Below, one piece after another: positions 24,359-38,000 of a stretch of 64,000 bases of DNA. The notes under the pieces were generated by a model. It made no database searches, was not told the origin of the DNA, and saw only the letters and a list, made by a program, of their open reading frames with translations. Numbering within the stretch: the first letter of the stretch is position 1; each line of letters begins with the position of its first letter. A program made the translations under genes and the position numbers. The stretch comes from Owenia fusiformis (taxonomy: Eukaryota > Annelida > Polychaeta > Sabellida > Oweniidae), in NCBI GenBank assembly GCA_903813345.2, contig CAIIXF020000004.1, forward strand, positions 3,617,525 to 3,681,524. Direction: 5' to 3'.

Positions 24359-27300
24359 GGCTGTAGCAAAACTCATCAAACAACTTATTTGATCTAATCA
24401 GGCTTCATTTTTTAATTTCATTCAATAGAAATACTACTAACATTAAGACAGTAGTTTTGTCATTTTGGCAGAAACTACAATCTTGACACTCCAAAAATTC
24501 CTTCTCAAGTAGAGAGATTAATTGCCATTCTGAATTAAAGGCCCCATATAAAGTTTAAATCACTTTGGCTTACAACATATACCCAATGTTATTAAAATGT
24601 GATATGTGTCATGTGAAACATTTTTTGTTTTACTTGTTTTGGGTTTTGAAGGACTTTTTGTTCAAAGAATCGTGAATTTGTATAAAACTAGATTTTAGAG
24701 TCGCCTATATTTTAATTAGCAATACTTCACATCAATGCTTTAGCATTCATCCTCGTTGGTTTTTTGAGAAAATTAAGAAAATAGGTCAATGTCAATAAAT
24801 TAGTGATAAATGAACTCATCCATTCATGAAAGTAGTTCAGAAAAAAATGCATTTTAAAATTTTAGTTCTTATAGAAACCAATGCATTTTCATCTATTAAC
24901 CTAGTTAAAAGTTTATCTTTAAAGTGAAGAGAAGATAAACATAGAATCTTTTTTTAAAGTCAATGAAAAAAAGTAAATGAATGATCAAAACATATTTTGA
25001 TACCAAAAAGATATCAAATGATACCAAAACTGAAGCATTTGTACAAAACTCATTATAGACCATTTGACATTTGTAATATTTCCTCTTATACTGCAATGTT
25101 AAATTTTCACCCCTCCCCCGGTAGATTTCTTTGTTTTATATTTAAAACCAACCTCAAATTTATGAGTCTAGTGAAACTTATAGTAAATTGGATGTTGGAT
25201 AATATTTGGGTTAAATACTCCTTAAAATTAACCTTGTTAAAGGCAGAATCAGATCTAGGAAGAATATCATCATAATATTGACGAAAAATGTTTCAATTTT
25301 AGAATATTTGGGTTCATACCATTCCTTGTCATGACTATATTTTCTGAATATCCCTGAGTTTAAACTTAATTTGAGGAAAATGTTTTTACAATAATGCATT
25401 CATACCATTTTAGAAAATTTATTATTTGGGAGAAGTTAAACACTTCCCCAATAGAGACTTTTCCATATAGCTTTGAAATCTCATTAAAGTCTCGTTTTGA
25501 ATGAGATTTTAGGAGATCTGCATTTTAACCACTAAAGACTAACATTTTCTTCTATTTGATGGCATATTTGAATTCTGTGTAATTTTCTATCAAAACAACC
25601 AACTTTGATTTGCACTGTTGTTTACCTTTATTCAAATTCTAGAAATTCTCAAGTTCTCTTAAAATTGACGGGCTAAATCCCCATTGACACAATGTTGAAA
25701 AACCTTTAAAAGTTCATTTTCTCTTATAAGGATCACAATTTCAATGTGAAATCACAATCCACGTGTCAATAATATCATAAATTTACATTACACTGGTGTT
25801 TTAAGTTGATCCAAATGGAATTACTTGTTAAATCAAGAAATGAAGTGACTTGACTACCAATACCCATGATGCCATCTATTTTTCAATTTATATGGAAAAG
25901 GGTTAATTGATAACATATCACCATGGTCTAATGAATGCCCATGATATCATGGATGTTTTTGGAGATATTAGGGAGTTTAAGCTTGCAATATTTTTCACAA
26001 CCTAAACGTGAATGGGAAATATTCGATTTAATAACTTATAAACAGAACTAAAATATATAATTCTGTGCGTTTATTATTTCCTCATGAAACAACATGCTCA
26101 AACCTCAAAATCTAGTAAACAGAATAGTTTACAACACAGGCCCAGGAACATGTATGAAGAATCCACTCTGAGCCCCTCAAAAAAAATCTACTCAGGACTC
26201 CAAGATTATATTTTACAAAGTCAGTATTTAATGGATTTTTCTATACTTAAAGTGGCTTATACCATTTTATTTTTAGTGTAGCCCCAGAAAAATGTTACAA
26301 TATCTCAGTGATGTGATATCAAATCAACATTATTGTATTCCTAATGTATCTCATATCTACTGTATTCGTACTTACCCACTCAGGACATTAAGATATAACA
26401 AGTGAGGTTTAGGTACAAAACAGGGGAATATAGAATTGATATCTAAGGGAATGGGACATATATAAGTCCAGCTGTGTATCTTCTGCTCCAATACTCCAAA
26501 GAAAATGTTTTTGTTCAGTGTAGAAACAAGTCATTTTTTTGTTATAATATATTGCTAAAGCAACACTGTCAAAATGAATGCAGGAGATGATAGCATTTTT
26601 TTTACCAAAATGTTGAGGATTTCTCGAAAATAAAGAGAACACCTCAAGAAAATAAACTTCGGTGTCCTGAAACTGCAATTAAAACCATCACTCATTATAG
26701 GATAAATATTTCATGTGCTACTCAGGTTTGAATATGGGGTATATCCCCCAGGAAGTATGATAACATACCTCAGACCCTCTGAAAATTTCATACTTAAACA
26801 TTTTAAAAGCGATATTTAAACAAGGCACTAACATGACAAAATGACACCACCTAATTGCTCATAATATTATTAGTTCAATCTCAAGTCAGATTTGAATTTC
26901 TGAGAACTCTGTAGATGATTTTGAAAAAATAATTGGTCAATTTGAAGTTTTTTTTACCCTGAGAAGGTTGAAGGTGAAATCTCAAATCTAAAGTCAGATT
27001 TGAACTTCTGAAAACTTGTAGATGATTTGGAAAAACAATTGAAGTCAGTCTAAACAGTATTTGTTAAGTTCTTGGAAGTTTAAAGAATTTGTTACAGGCC
27101 AACCGCCTCCCCCCACCCATCGATTGCCAATCACCAACCGCCGCTACAAAAAAACAGAGACCATAACAATATGTCACCACTTCTTGGTGGTGACATAGAA
27201 AAACTGTTCAGAATCTTTGTAATTGGATACATCTGTTATTTATGGTTTTGGGTGCAGGATAATTTCATTGGAACTACAGTATATGATATCTCTAAGGATA

Positions 27301-27634
27301 AACACTGTATCCAAAACCCCCAGTACATAACCTTTATATTCCCAACATGTTGTGATTGGTGTAGATTAAGCATTATTACCAATGGAATATCATATTACTC
27401 CTGCACTAAATGGAATATTTTCTATCATATAAGCCCCTTTTAACATGCATATTTGTTAAGTCTAAAGCCCTGCTTATTACAGTGGTCTTCCCAGGACCTA
27501 ATTCTGCTGGTTCATATTTTACCCACCCTGTCCTAAAATACCTTTTTCCCCGTATCAAAATCTGATCATGATAATCTAGTATAGTGATCGGGATGTATTC
27601 TTACCTAAAAATGCTCTATGTTTACTCCCATTTG

Positions 27635-27830
27635 ATACTACATGATCTTATAGCTGCAAATGAGCAAAAGCCATCAAGAATTTACATGCTTTCAGAACAA
27701 AGAACAAAGAACGTCATATTGCGTCAAGTAATTACTCAGCTTATGATATTACATGATCTTATAGCTGCAAATGTGCAAAAGCCGACAAGAATTTATATGC
27801 TTTCAGATTAAAAACGTCAAATTACGTCAA
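27635..27830. repeat. Direct duplication, period about 103 bp
   Basis: ACATGATCTTATAGCTGCAA occurs at about 27640 and 27749. Each is followed by CAAAAGCC, CAAGAATTTA and ATGCTTTCAGA. Confidence 0.85.
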
Positions 27831-28079
27831 GCGATTATACAACAGGATAATTACTCAGCTTATTTAGCGATTATAAATACCAAATTATTTTTACGATTCT
27901 AGAAAGTTTCCGTTAACTTGTCATGAATTTTACTTAGCGACAATAGATGACTCTGATAAATGATGCCATCTTTTTTTCCATCAGAGACACAACAATATAT
28001 TGGCTACATTGATGATGTCATAGGTAGTCGTTTTTCAAAATTAGCAATAAGTTTAACTATTTTTGAATTGGCAGACTGC

Positions 28080-28155
28080 TTCCTATGACCAATGACATCA
28101 TCAATCTACAACCAATGACATCATCAATCTACGACCAATGACATCATCAATCTAC
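28080..28155. repeat. Three tandem 23-bp units with TGACATCATCAATCTAC
   Basis: CCAATGACATCATCAATCTA recurs three times in a row. The inverse GATGATGTCA lies at about 28010, so the block can form a stem of about 130 bp. Confidence 0.75.
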
Positions 28156-28594
28156 ACACTATGTTATAGTTTCTCTGATGGATCAAAAGATGGCATGATT
28201 TATGGGAAACATCTATTATAAATACATGGATCCACATAAGATTTACATCTGTATGCTCTTCAAGAGGGAGTTACTAATTCTCAGTCAGGATAAGGAAACT
28301 GGGTGAGGGTGGTACAGGTGTCAAACAATTGACATGCAAAATGTCACTACATGCCATTTGTTACAAGCACTGACTGCCTAACATAGTCCATTGAAAAGTT
28401 AGAGACAAAAATAAATGTCATCACTTCTGAATATGTCACCACTTCTGATGGTGATAATTAGGATTGGGAGAATACATGAAAGGGAAACAAGTGGCGAAAT
28501 TTGATAAAAAAAATCCACCTACACTGTATTAGAAAAAAATCCTGGGAAGATCATCTCTCAAGTAACCATAGAGAAAATTTTCATTGTAGCCATG

Positions 28595-28600
28595 TTTATT
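28595..28600 (-). terminator. Possible poly(A) signal of the USP gene
   Basis: AATAAA on the minus strand, about 225 bases after the USP stop codon. Other AT-rich candidates exist nearby, so this is only one possibility. Confidence 0.3.
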
Positions 28601-28823
28601 CCATAATTTTACTCTCTAAAATGGAAGATCTTCCTGCTTTGATAGCTTTTCTTTACACAGTATACTTAGTGATTATCACAACATTTTTGTAGAGAGAAAA
28701 AGTTATTGACTTTTCAGATTTTCTGAACATCTTTAAACAAAGATTTACTGCCTTTATATTTCTAAGCTCCTCAAAGAGCAATCATTCACTGATTCTTATA
28801 GATTTATGAATAGATGAATTATT

Positions 28824-29050
28824 CTATGAATAAAAGTCAAAATTTGGTAAATTGACATCAGTCTTTTTTCCTGGAGTTTCGATCTCCTCTCTGCTGCTCT
28901 CTGTTTGAGTTGTTAAATTTTGATTCAGTTCACTCAAGATTTTACTGATCGTTTCTTGATCTATTGGCTGGTATGTGGTTGCCGTGGTGTCTATGGAGCT
29001 CTCCTGTGGTGGAGGAGTGCTTTCAGGCAACTTAAACTGCACTTTTGATC
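28824..29050 (-). CDS. USP exon 15 (C-terminus, stop)
   Basis: Codes SKVQFKLPESTPPPQESSID to NLPNFDFYS, then TAG (28824-28826). The acceptor is TTTTCAG. The tail is polar and probably disordered. Confidence 0.9.
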
Positions 29051-32000
29051 CTGAAAATAAAGGTATATAATCATTTTTGTGATCAACACTTTCCATACTC
29101 TAATTTTTATACAAGAGTATATAAGCATTGCTGTGATCAATACTTTACTTACCCTGATTTTTATAGAAGAGTATATAAGCATTGCTGTGATCAGTACTTT
29201 ACTTACCCTAACTTTTATAGAAGAGTATATAAGCATTGCTGTGATCAGTACTTTACTTACCTCAACTTTTATAGAAGAGTATATAAGCATTGCTGTGATC
29301 AATACTTTACTTACCTTAACTTTTAAAGGAGAATATATAAGCATAGCTGTGGTCAGTACTTTACTTACCTTAACTTTTATAGAAGAGTACATAAGCATTG
29401 CTGTGATCAGTACTTTACTTACCTTAACTTTTATAGAAGAGTATATAAGCATTGCTGTGATCAGTACTTTACTTACCTCAACTTTTATAGAAGAGTATAT
29501 ACACATTGCTGTGGTCAGTACTTTACTTACCCTAACTTTTATAGAAGAATATATAAGCATTGCTGTGATCAATACTTTACTTACCCTGATTTTTATAGAA
29601 GAGTATATAAGCATAGATGTGATCAATACTTTACTTACCCTGATTTTTATAGAAGAGTATATAAGCATTGCTGTGATCAGTACTTTACTTACCCTAACTT
29701 TTATAGAAGAGTATATAAGCATTGCTGTGGTCAGTACTTTACTTACCTTAATTTTTATAGAAGAGTATATAAGCATTGCTGTGATCAATACTTTACTTAC
29801 CCTGATTTTTATAGAAGAGTATATAAGCATTGCTGTGGTCAGTACTTTACTTACCTTAATTTTTATAGAAGAGTATATAAGCATAGCTGTGATCAGTACT
29901 TTACTTACCCTGATTTTTATAGAAGAGTACATAAGCATTGCTGTGATCAGTACTTTACTTACCTTAACTTTTATAGAAGAGTATTTAAGCATTGCTGTGA
30001 TCAGTACTTTACTTACCTTAACTTTTATAGAAGAGTATATAAGCATTGCTGTGATCAATACTTTACTTACCCTGATTTTTATAGAAGAGTATATAAGCAT
30101 TGCTGTGATCAATACTTTACTTACCCTGATTTTTATAGAAGAGTATATAAGCATTGCTGTGATCAATACTTCACTTACCTTAACTTTTATAGAAGAGTAT
30201 ATAAGCATTGCTGTGATCAATACTTTACTTACCCTGATTTTTATAGAAGAGTATATAAGCATTGCTGTGATCAGTCTCCTGAGGGACCTGCTTGATGGTC
30301 TGTTCATCATTGTAGTAGAACCATTCATCTAGCAGAGGGTGTTTTGTGTATGCCGTGTAATGACCAGCATTTGCACCTAAAAATGTAGCATTCTATTAAA
30401 GGCATTCATCTAGCAGAGGGTGTTTTGTGTATGCCGTGTAATGACCAGCATTTGCACCTAAAAATGTAGCATTTTATTAAAGGCATTCATCTAGCAGAGA
30501 GTGTTTTGTGTATGCTGTGTAATGACCAGCATTTGCACCTAAAAATGCAGCATTCTATTAAAGGCATTCATCTTACAGAGAGTGTTTTGTGTATGCCGTG
30601 TAATGACCAGCATTTGCACCTAAAAATGTAGCATTCTATTAAAGGCATTCATATTACAGAGAGTGTTTTGTGTATGCCGTGTAATGACCAGCATTTGCAC
30701 CTAAAAATGTAGCATTCTATTAAAGGCATTCATCTTGCAGAGAGTGTTTTGTGTATGCTGTGTAATGACCAGCATTTGCACCTAAAAATGTAGCATTTTA
30801 TTAAAGGCATTCATCTAGCAGAGAGTGTTTTGTGTATGCCGTGTAATGACCAGCATTTGCACCTAAAAATGTAGCATTCTATTAAAGGCATTCATCTTGC
30901 AGAGAGTGTTTTGTGTATGCCGTGTAATGACCAGCATTTGCACCTAAAAATGTAGCATTCTATTAAAGGCATTCATCTTGCAGAGAGTGTTTTGTGTATG
31001 CTGTGTAATGACCAGCATTTGCACCTAAAAATGTAGCATTCTATTAAAGGCATTCATATTACAGAGAGTGTTTTGTGTATGCCGTGTAATGACCAGCATT
31101 TGCACCTAAAAATGTAGCATTCTATTTAAGGCATTCATTTTGCAGAGTGTTTTGTGTATGCCGTGTAATGACCAGCATTTGCACCTAAAAATGTAGCATT
31201 CTATTAAAGGCATTCATCTTGCAGAGAGTGTCTTGTGTATGCTGTGTAATGACCAGCATTTGCACCTAAAAATGCAGCATTCTATTAAAGGCATTCATCT
31301 TGCAGAGAGTGTTTTGTGTATGCTGTATAATGACCAGCATTTGCACCTAAAAATGTAGCATTCTATTAAAGGCATTCATATTACAGAGAGTGTTTTGTGT
31401 ATGCCGTGTAATGACCAGCATTTGCACCTAAAAATGTAGCATTCTATTAAAGGCATTCATATTACAGAGAGTGTTTTGTGTATGCCGTGTAATGACCAGC
31501 ATTTGCACCTAAAAATGTAGCATTCTATTAAAGGCATTCATCTTGCAGAGAGTGTTTTGTGTATGCTGTGTAATGACCAGCACTTGCACCTAAAAATGTA
31601 GCATTCTATTAAAGGCATTCATCTTGCAGAGAGTGTTTTGTGTATGCCGTGTAATGACCAGCATTTGCACCTAAAAATGTAGCATTCTATTTAAGGCATT
31701 CATATTACAGAGAGTGTTTTGTGTAACCGTGTAATGACCAGCATTTGCACCTAAAATATAGCATTCTATTAAAGGCATTCATATTACAGAGAGTGTTTTG
31801 TGTAACCGTGTAATGACCAGCATTTGCACCTAAAAATGTAGCATTCTATTTAAAGCATTCATATTACAGAGAGTGTTTTGTGTAACAGTGTAATGACCAG
31901 CATTTGCACCTAAAAATGTAGCATTCTATTAAAGGCATTCATCTTGCAGAGAGTGTTTTGTGTATGCTGTGTAATGACCAGCATTTGCACCTAAAAATGT

Positions 32001-35000
32001 AGCATTCTATTAAAGGCATTCATCTTGCAGAGAGTGTTTTGTGTATGCCGTGTAATGACCAGCATTTGCACCTAAAAATGTAGCATTCTATTAAAGGCAT
32101 TCATCTTGCAGAGAGTGTTTTGTGTATGCTGTGTAATGACCAGCATTTGCACCTAAAAATGTAGCATTCTATTAAAGGCATTCATCTTGCAGAGAGTGTT
32201 TTGTGTATGCTGTGTAATGACCAGCATTTGCACCTAAAAATGTAGCATTCTATTAAAGGCATTCATCTTGCAGAGAGTGTTTTGTGTATGCTGTGTAATG
32301 ACCAGCATTTGCACCTAAAAATGTAGCATTCTATTAAAGGCATTCATCTTGCAGAGAGTGTCTTGTGTATGCTGTGTAATGACCAGCATTTGCACCTAAA
32401 AATGTAGCATTCTATTAAAGGCATTTATCTTGCAGAGAGTGTTTTGTGTAACAGTGTAATGTCTAGCATTTGCACCTAAAACATGGCATTCTGTTAAAGG
32501 CATCCGTTCATTCATGCCACACCAAATGTTTCTAACAGCTTCCATCTGCATAAGTTGAGCAAGGAATAAAGTAAACAGAAATGTAGCTAACACTCTCAAT
32601 TGTATAAAATTGCCAAGAAATCAGGTAGTTCATTCAAATTTTAGAGAGAAAAAGCGTGAAATATGCATGAACAGATGGAGATTTTCCAAAAATCAGGTAG
32701 TCAGATCATTCAAATTAGAGAGCGACTCCACGACAACAAAGTCTGTTTTTCCGAGAAAAACTCCTAGATTCTTAAGCATGATACTGAAAATATGTAACTT
32801 CAATTAATCTATTTATCAAGTAACATGTGTTATGTGATGCTTTTATAACTAGGAGTTATACAAACTAAGCGTGACAAAATGTCACAACAACCACTTGTTG
32901 GAAATGACAAAAGTGAACTCATTTTTTCTATACAAGTGTTGAACACTAAATACCAACCAGAGGGCCTAATTCACACATACTGTTGTATAAGATGTATTTA
33001 ATCTGAGTGGTTAATTTGGTGAATGTTCAAATTTTATCATTTTCCTTATTCTAATTTTCCCCTACAAGAAACTTCCCATTGGATAACATTATATTTTGAT
33101 AACATTTCCAACATATAATTTTCCGAACCTGGCAAAAATTAGGCAATAGGCAAATCAAATGATTAGGCAAAATTAGCAATTAACTTAAACCACTTAAACA
33201 ATATGTTAAATACCAAGATGATAACAATATAGTTTTTTAATATGATAAACATGTTCTGGTGTCTCACTCTAGATCTTAACATCTAAACATGTGCACAATG
33301 TTTCATAACCTGAGTTGACATGTGATCAGAACAACTGGCTTGTTAAGGTACAGTGAGATCTGTATATATTTCAACACCACTCTATTCTTAACATGTCTCA
33401 ATGTGAACATTTTTTTAATCTGCAAGGGACATGAACATTGTAAAAAACCTTGAAATGTGAACAACTGCCAGTCTAAACACTTTTCAATGGGAACACATAT
33501 CTGCAAGAGACTTCCATCTTTTCCATGTAAAAAACCTTGAAATGTGAACAACTGCCAATCTTAACACTTTTCAATGGGAACTCATATCTGCAAGGGACTT
33601 CCATGATAAAAACCTAGAAATGTGAACAACTGCCAATCTTAACACTTTTCAATGGGAACTCATATCTGCAAGGGACTTCCATGTTAAAAACCTAGAAATG
33701 TGAACAACTGCCAATCTAAACACTTTTCAATGGGAACTCATATCTGCAAGGGACTTCCATGTTAAAAACTTAGAAATGTGAACAACTGCCAATCTAAACA
33801 CTTTTCAATGGGAACTCATATCTGCAAGGGACTACCATGTTAAAAACCTAGAAATGTGAACAACTGCCAATCTAAACACTTTTCAATGGGAAATCATATC
33901 TGCAAGGGACTTCCATGTTAAAAACCTTGAAATGTGAAAAACTGCCAATCTTAACACTTCTGGGCCAGTACAAGTAGCATTCAGACTTGACAGGTTTTAC
34001 TGTAGAAATATAATGAGGTAACTGTCCCATTTATTACACTTACGCAACATTACCACGTGTTTCTACACAATGTTTCATAAGCTGATTTGACACGTGTTTA
34101 GAGTAACAACAAAAATTCATGTAATTCATCCCAATAATTTAACATACATGTACAGGTCATAGCCAGCTTTTGCCAAGGAGTTCACTTTTCAAAATATTCC
34201 AGCGGGTTCTCATTTGACAACTTTGGCCTAACATCACTTGAACTGTGGACAGTGCTCGGCTAAAGGCCTGATGTAGATTAGAATAGATAGCATAGAATAA
34301 AGTGAACAGCAACACTTTCCTTGACTTGGGCTATGGCAGTAGGAGGGGAGGGGGTACAGAGTATAGAATAAAGCGAACAGGGGGAGGAGGCACAGAGTAT
34401 AGAATAAATTGAACAGCAACGCTCTACCTTGACCTTGGCTATGGCAGTAGGATAGGGGGTACAGAGAATAGAATAAAGCGAACAGGGGGAGGAGGTACAG
34501 AGCATAGAATAAATTGAACAGCAACACTCTACCTTGACCTTGGCTATGGCGGTAGGATAGGGGGTACAGAGAATAGAATAAAGTGAACAGGGGGAGGAGG
34601 TACAGAGCATAGAATAAAGTGAACAGCAACACTTTCCATTGACTTGGGCTATGGCGGTAGGAGGGGGGTACAGAGTATAGAATAAAGCGAACAGCAACAC
34701 TTTCCATTGACTTGGGCTATGGCGGTAAAAGGGGGGGGTACAGAGCATAGAATAAAGCGAGCAGGGGGGGGTGTTTCCTTGACTTGGGCTATGGCGGTAA
34801 GATAGGGGGTACAGAGCATAGAATAAATTGAACAGCAACACTCTTCCTTGACTTGGGCTATGGCGGTGAGATAGGGGGGTACAGAGTATAGAATAAATCG
34901 AACAGGGGGAGGGGGTACGGAGCACAGAATAAATTGAACAGCAACACTTTTCCTTGACTTGGGCTATGGCGGTAGGAGGGGGGGTACAGAGCATAGAATA

Positions 35001-38000
35001 AAGCGATCAGGGGGGGGTGTACAGAGCACAGAATAAAGCGAACAGTGGGGATGTAAAGAGCATAGAATAAATTGAACAGCAACACTCTTCCTTAACCTTG
35101 GCTATGGCGGTAGGATAGGGGGTACAGATCATAGAATAAAGCGAACAGGGGGAGAGGGTGTACAGATCATAGAATAAAGTGAACAGCAACACTCTTCCTT
35201 GAACTTGGCTATGGCGGGGGAGGGGGTAAAGAGCATAGAATAAAGTGAACAGGGGGGGGGGGTGTACAGAGCATAGAATAAATTGAACAGCAAAACTCTA
35301 CCTTGCCCTTGGCTATTGCGGTAGGATAGGGGGGTACAGAGTATAGAATAAAGCGAACAGGGGAGGGGGTGTACAGAGCACAGAATAAATTGAACAGCAA
35401 CACTCTTCCTTGACCTTGGCTATGGCAGTAGGATAGGGGGTACAGAGTATAGAATAAAGCGAACAGGGGAGGGGGTGTACAGAGCACAGAATAAAGTGAA
35501 CAGCAACACTCTTCCTTGAACTTGGCTATGGCGGGGGAGGGGGTAAAGAGCATAGAATAAAGTGAACATGGGGGGGGTGTACAGAGCATAGAATAAATTG
35601 AACAGCAAAACTCTACCTTGCCCTTGGCTATTGCGGTAGGATAGGGGGGTACAGAGTATAGAATAAAGCGAACAGGGGAGGGGGTGTACAGAGCATAGAA
35701 TAAAGCGAACAGGGGGAGAGGGTGTACAGATCATAGAATAAAGTGAACAGCAACACTCTTCCTTGAACTTGGCTATGGCGGGGGAGGGGGTACAGAGCAT
35801 AGAATAAAGCGAGCAGGGGGGGGTGTACAGAGCATAGAATAAATTGAACAGCAAAACTCTACCTTGACCTTGGCTATGGCGGTAGGATAGGGGGGTACAG
35901 AGTATAGAATAAAGCGAACAGGGGAGGGGGTGTACAGAGCACAGAATAAATTGAACAGCAACACTCTTCCTTGACCTTGGCTATGGCAGTAGGATAGGGG
36001 GTACAGAGTATAGAATAAAGCGAACAGGGGGAGGGGGTACAGAGTAAAGAATAAAGCGAACAGGGGGGTTAGGTGTACAGAGCATAGAATAAATTGAACA
36101 GCAACACTCTTCATTAACCCCCATTGGGTATATGTGTACAAAATATGAACAAAATCGGGCCAACGGTATTTGAATTATTGCTCCGGACTTCGTTCAATGG
36201 GATAATAAAGCGAACAGGGGGAGTATCCCCACAGAGCACAGAATAAACCGAACACTCATGCAGTCAACACTCTCCATTGACATGAGCTATGCAGGTATTT
36301 TTCATGATGTAATTTTTGTAAATAGTTTTATGGATAAATAAAAAATGAATACCATCCCTTAATGAAAATTCATTGCAACATAAATTGGTGTCCTACCTCC
36401 AAAATGGCAAACACAAGCATGGAGATCGTATGTGAGTTCAGAGATTTTAGGTCCAGAGATATATGGAGACAAATCCAGGTCTTCAATAGGAAAAACTACA
36501 GCATTGTCTATCTTTGCACTTGAGAGTTCGTGGAACACAAATCTGCATACAGAAAGCATGGGATGTATTAAAATTGAATTTGAGTTATTTGCAAATTCTG
36601 AAATTTTGGCTCAAAGAGACATGATTACAAACATTGCTACATTGTTTTTTGGAAATTTTGGATTTGATTTTGTTTTAATTATGTTTTATGTGTAGGGCCT
36701 ATATAGGCCTAGCTTGTATTTTATTCTTATATTCCAGATTAAAAAAATTCACTTCATGCTCACTTTCACCTAACTTTTCAATATACCAATTCACATTTTG
36801 AGAAATATTTCACATTTATTCACATTTCTGAATTTCATTGATTCACATTTTCTTACCTCTTCAAGTAGACAACCAGATACTCTGGGTAAGTCCAGACACT
36901 CATGGTTTTATTAGCGCACTGATTGGACTCACACTTAGGACAATACCAGGGGTTACCCTCATCTAGGATCTCACTGAAAGCAAATTAAGCATATATATGA
37001 GCACAAAAATTGATGACATCACAACACAGAATAACAATAATGACATCATCTGTACTGGGGTTCCTCTCATGTCTATAAATAGCATTTAGAGCTCACTAAT
37101 TTTCAACTTCACAAAAATTGATGACATCACAGCACAGAATAACAATAATGACATCATCTACACTGGGGTTCCTCTCATGTCTATAAATAGCATTTAGAGC
37201 TCACTAATTTTCAACTTCACAAAATAATGAGGACAAAATCACAAAGTTTACAAAAATTGGGACATGTATTTTGACAAATGGTTCGGGTCAAAGTTGTCAA
37301 GAGTGAACTCCCTTGAATTTTTAAAAGTGAACTCTCCTTGGCAAAAGCTTGCTATGGGCCTGCTCATTTCTATAGATATACTACGACTCACCTCTGTGTA
37401 AATGCCTTGAAACAATCATACAATGTAAGCGGATCCTTGGATCGTTCTTCTTCCATAGACGTGTGTTTCAAAGTCTCATTTAAGATAGACAGCTGGGCTG
37501 AGGAAATCGTATTGATTTTAATGGCGAGGTGATCATTAGGCGCGAGTGTAATATCTTCGCTGTCCCGATCTATTGAACATCCAGCACAGTGTACTGTGAA
37601 AGAGCATCTTGAGCAATGTGTACCCTGAAAGTTCAATACATTGAGCAATGTGTACCCTGAAAGTTCAATACATTGAGCAGTGTGTACCCTGAAAGTTCAA
37701 TACATTGAGCAATGTGTACCCTGAAAGTTCAATACATTGATCAATGTGTACCCTGAAAGTTCAATACATTGAGCAATGTGTACCCTGAAAGTTCAATACA
37801 TTGAGCAATGTGTACCCTGAAAATTTAATACATTGAGCAATGTGTACCCTGAAAGTTCAATACATTGAGCAATGTGTACCCTGAAAGTTCAATACATTGA
37901 TCAATGTGTACCCTGAAAGTTCAATACATTGATCAATGTGTACCCTGAAAGTTCAATACATTGAGCAATGTGTGCCCTGAAAATTCAATACATTGAGCAA

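Larger units (their letters stand above)
23802..28823. other. Intergenic AT-rich stretch downstream of the USP gene
   Basis: No coding exon is recognised; the ORFs are below 95 codons and low in complexity. It contains two perfect-stem hairpins (24185-24215, 24329-24358), a 103-bp direct duplication (27635-27830), and TGACATCATC-rich short repeats near 28080-28155. The USP 3' UTR and poly(A) site should lie at its right end. Confidence 0.5.

Noticed and set aside
28991-30332. Long ORFs on both strands (445 residues minus, 417 residues plus)
   Set aside because: They read through the 54-bp donor array in frames other than the USP frame; the open frames follow from a unit length divisible by 3.
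34234-36163. Family of 60-238-residue ORFs with CSLYSMLCTP repeats
   Set aside because: They are products of the G-rich intronic minisatellite; no domain, splice logic or codon pattern supports coding.
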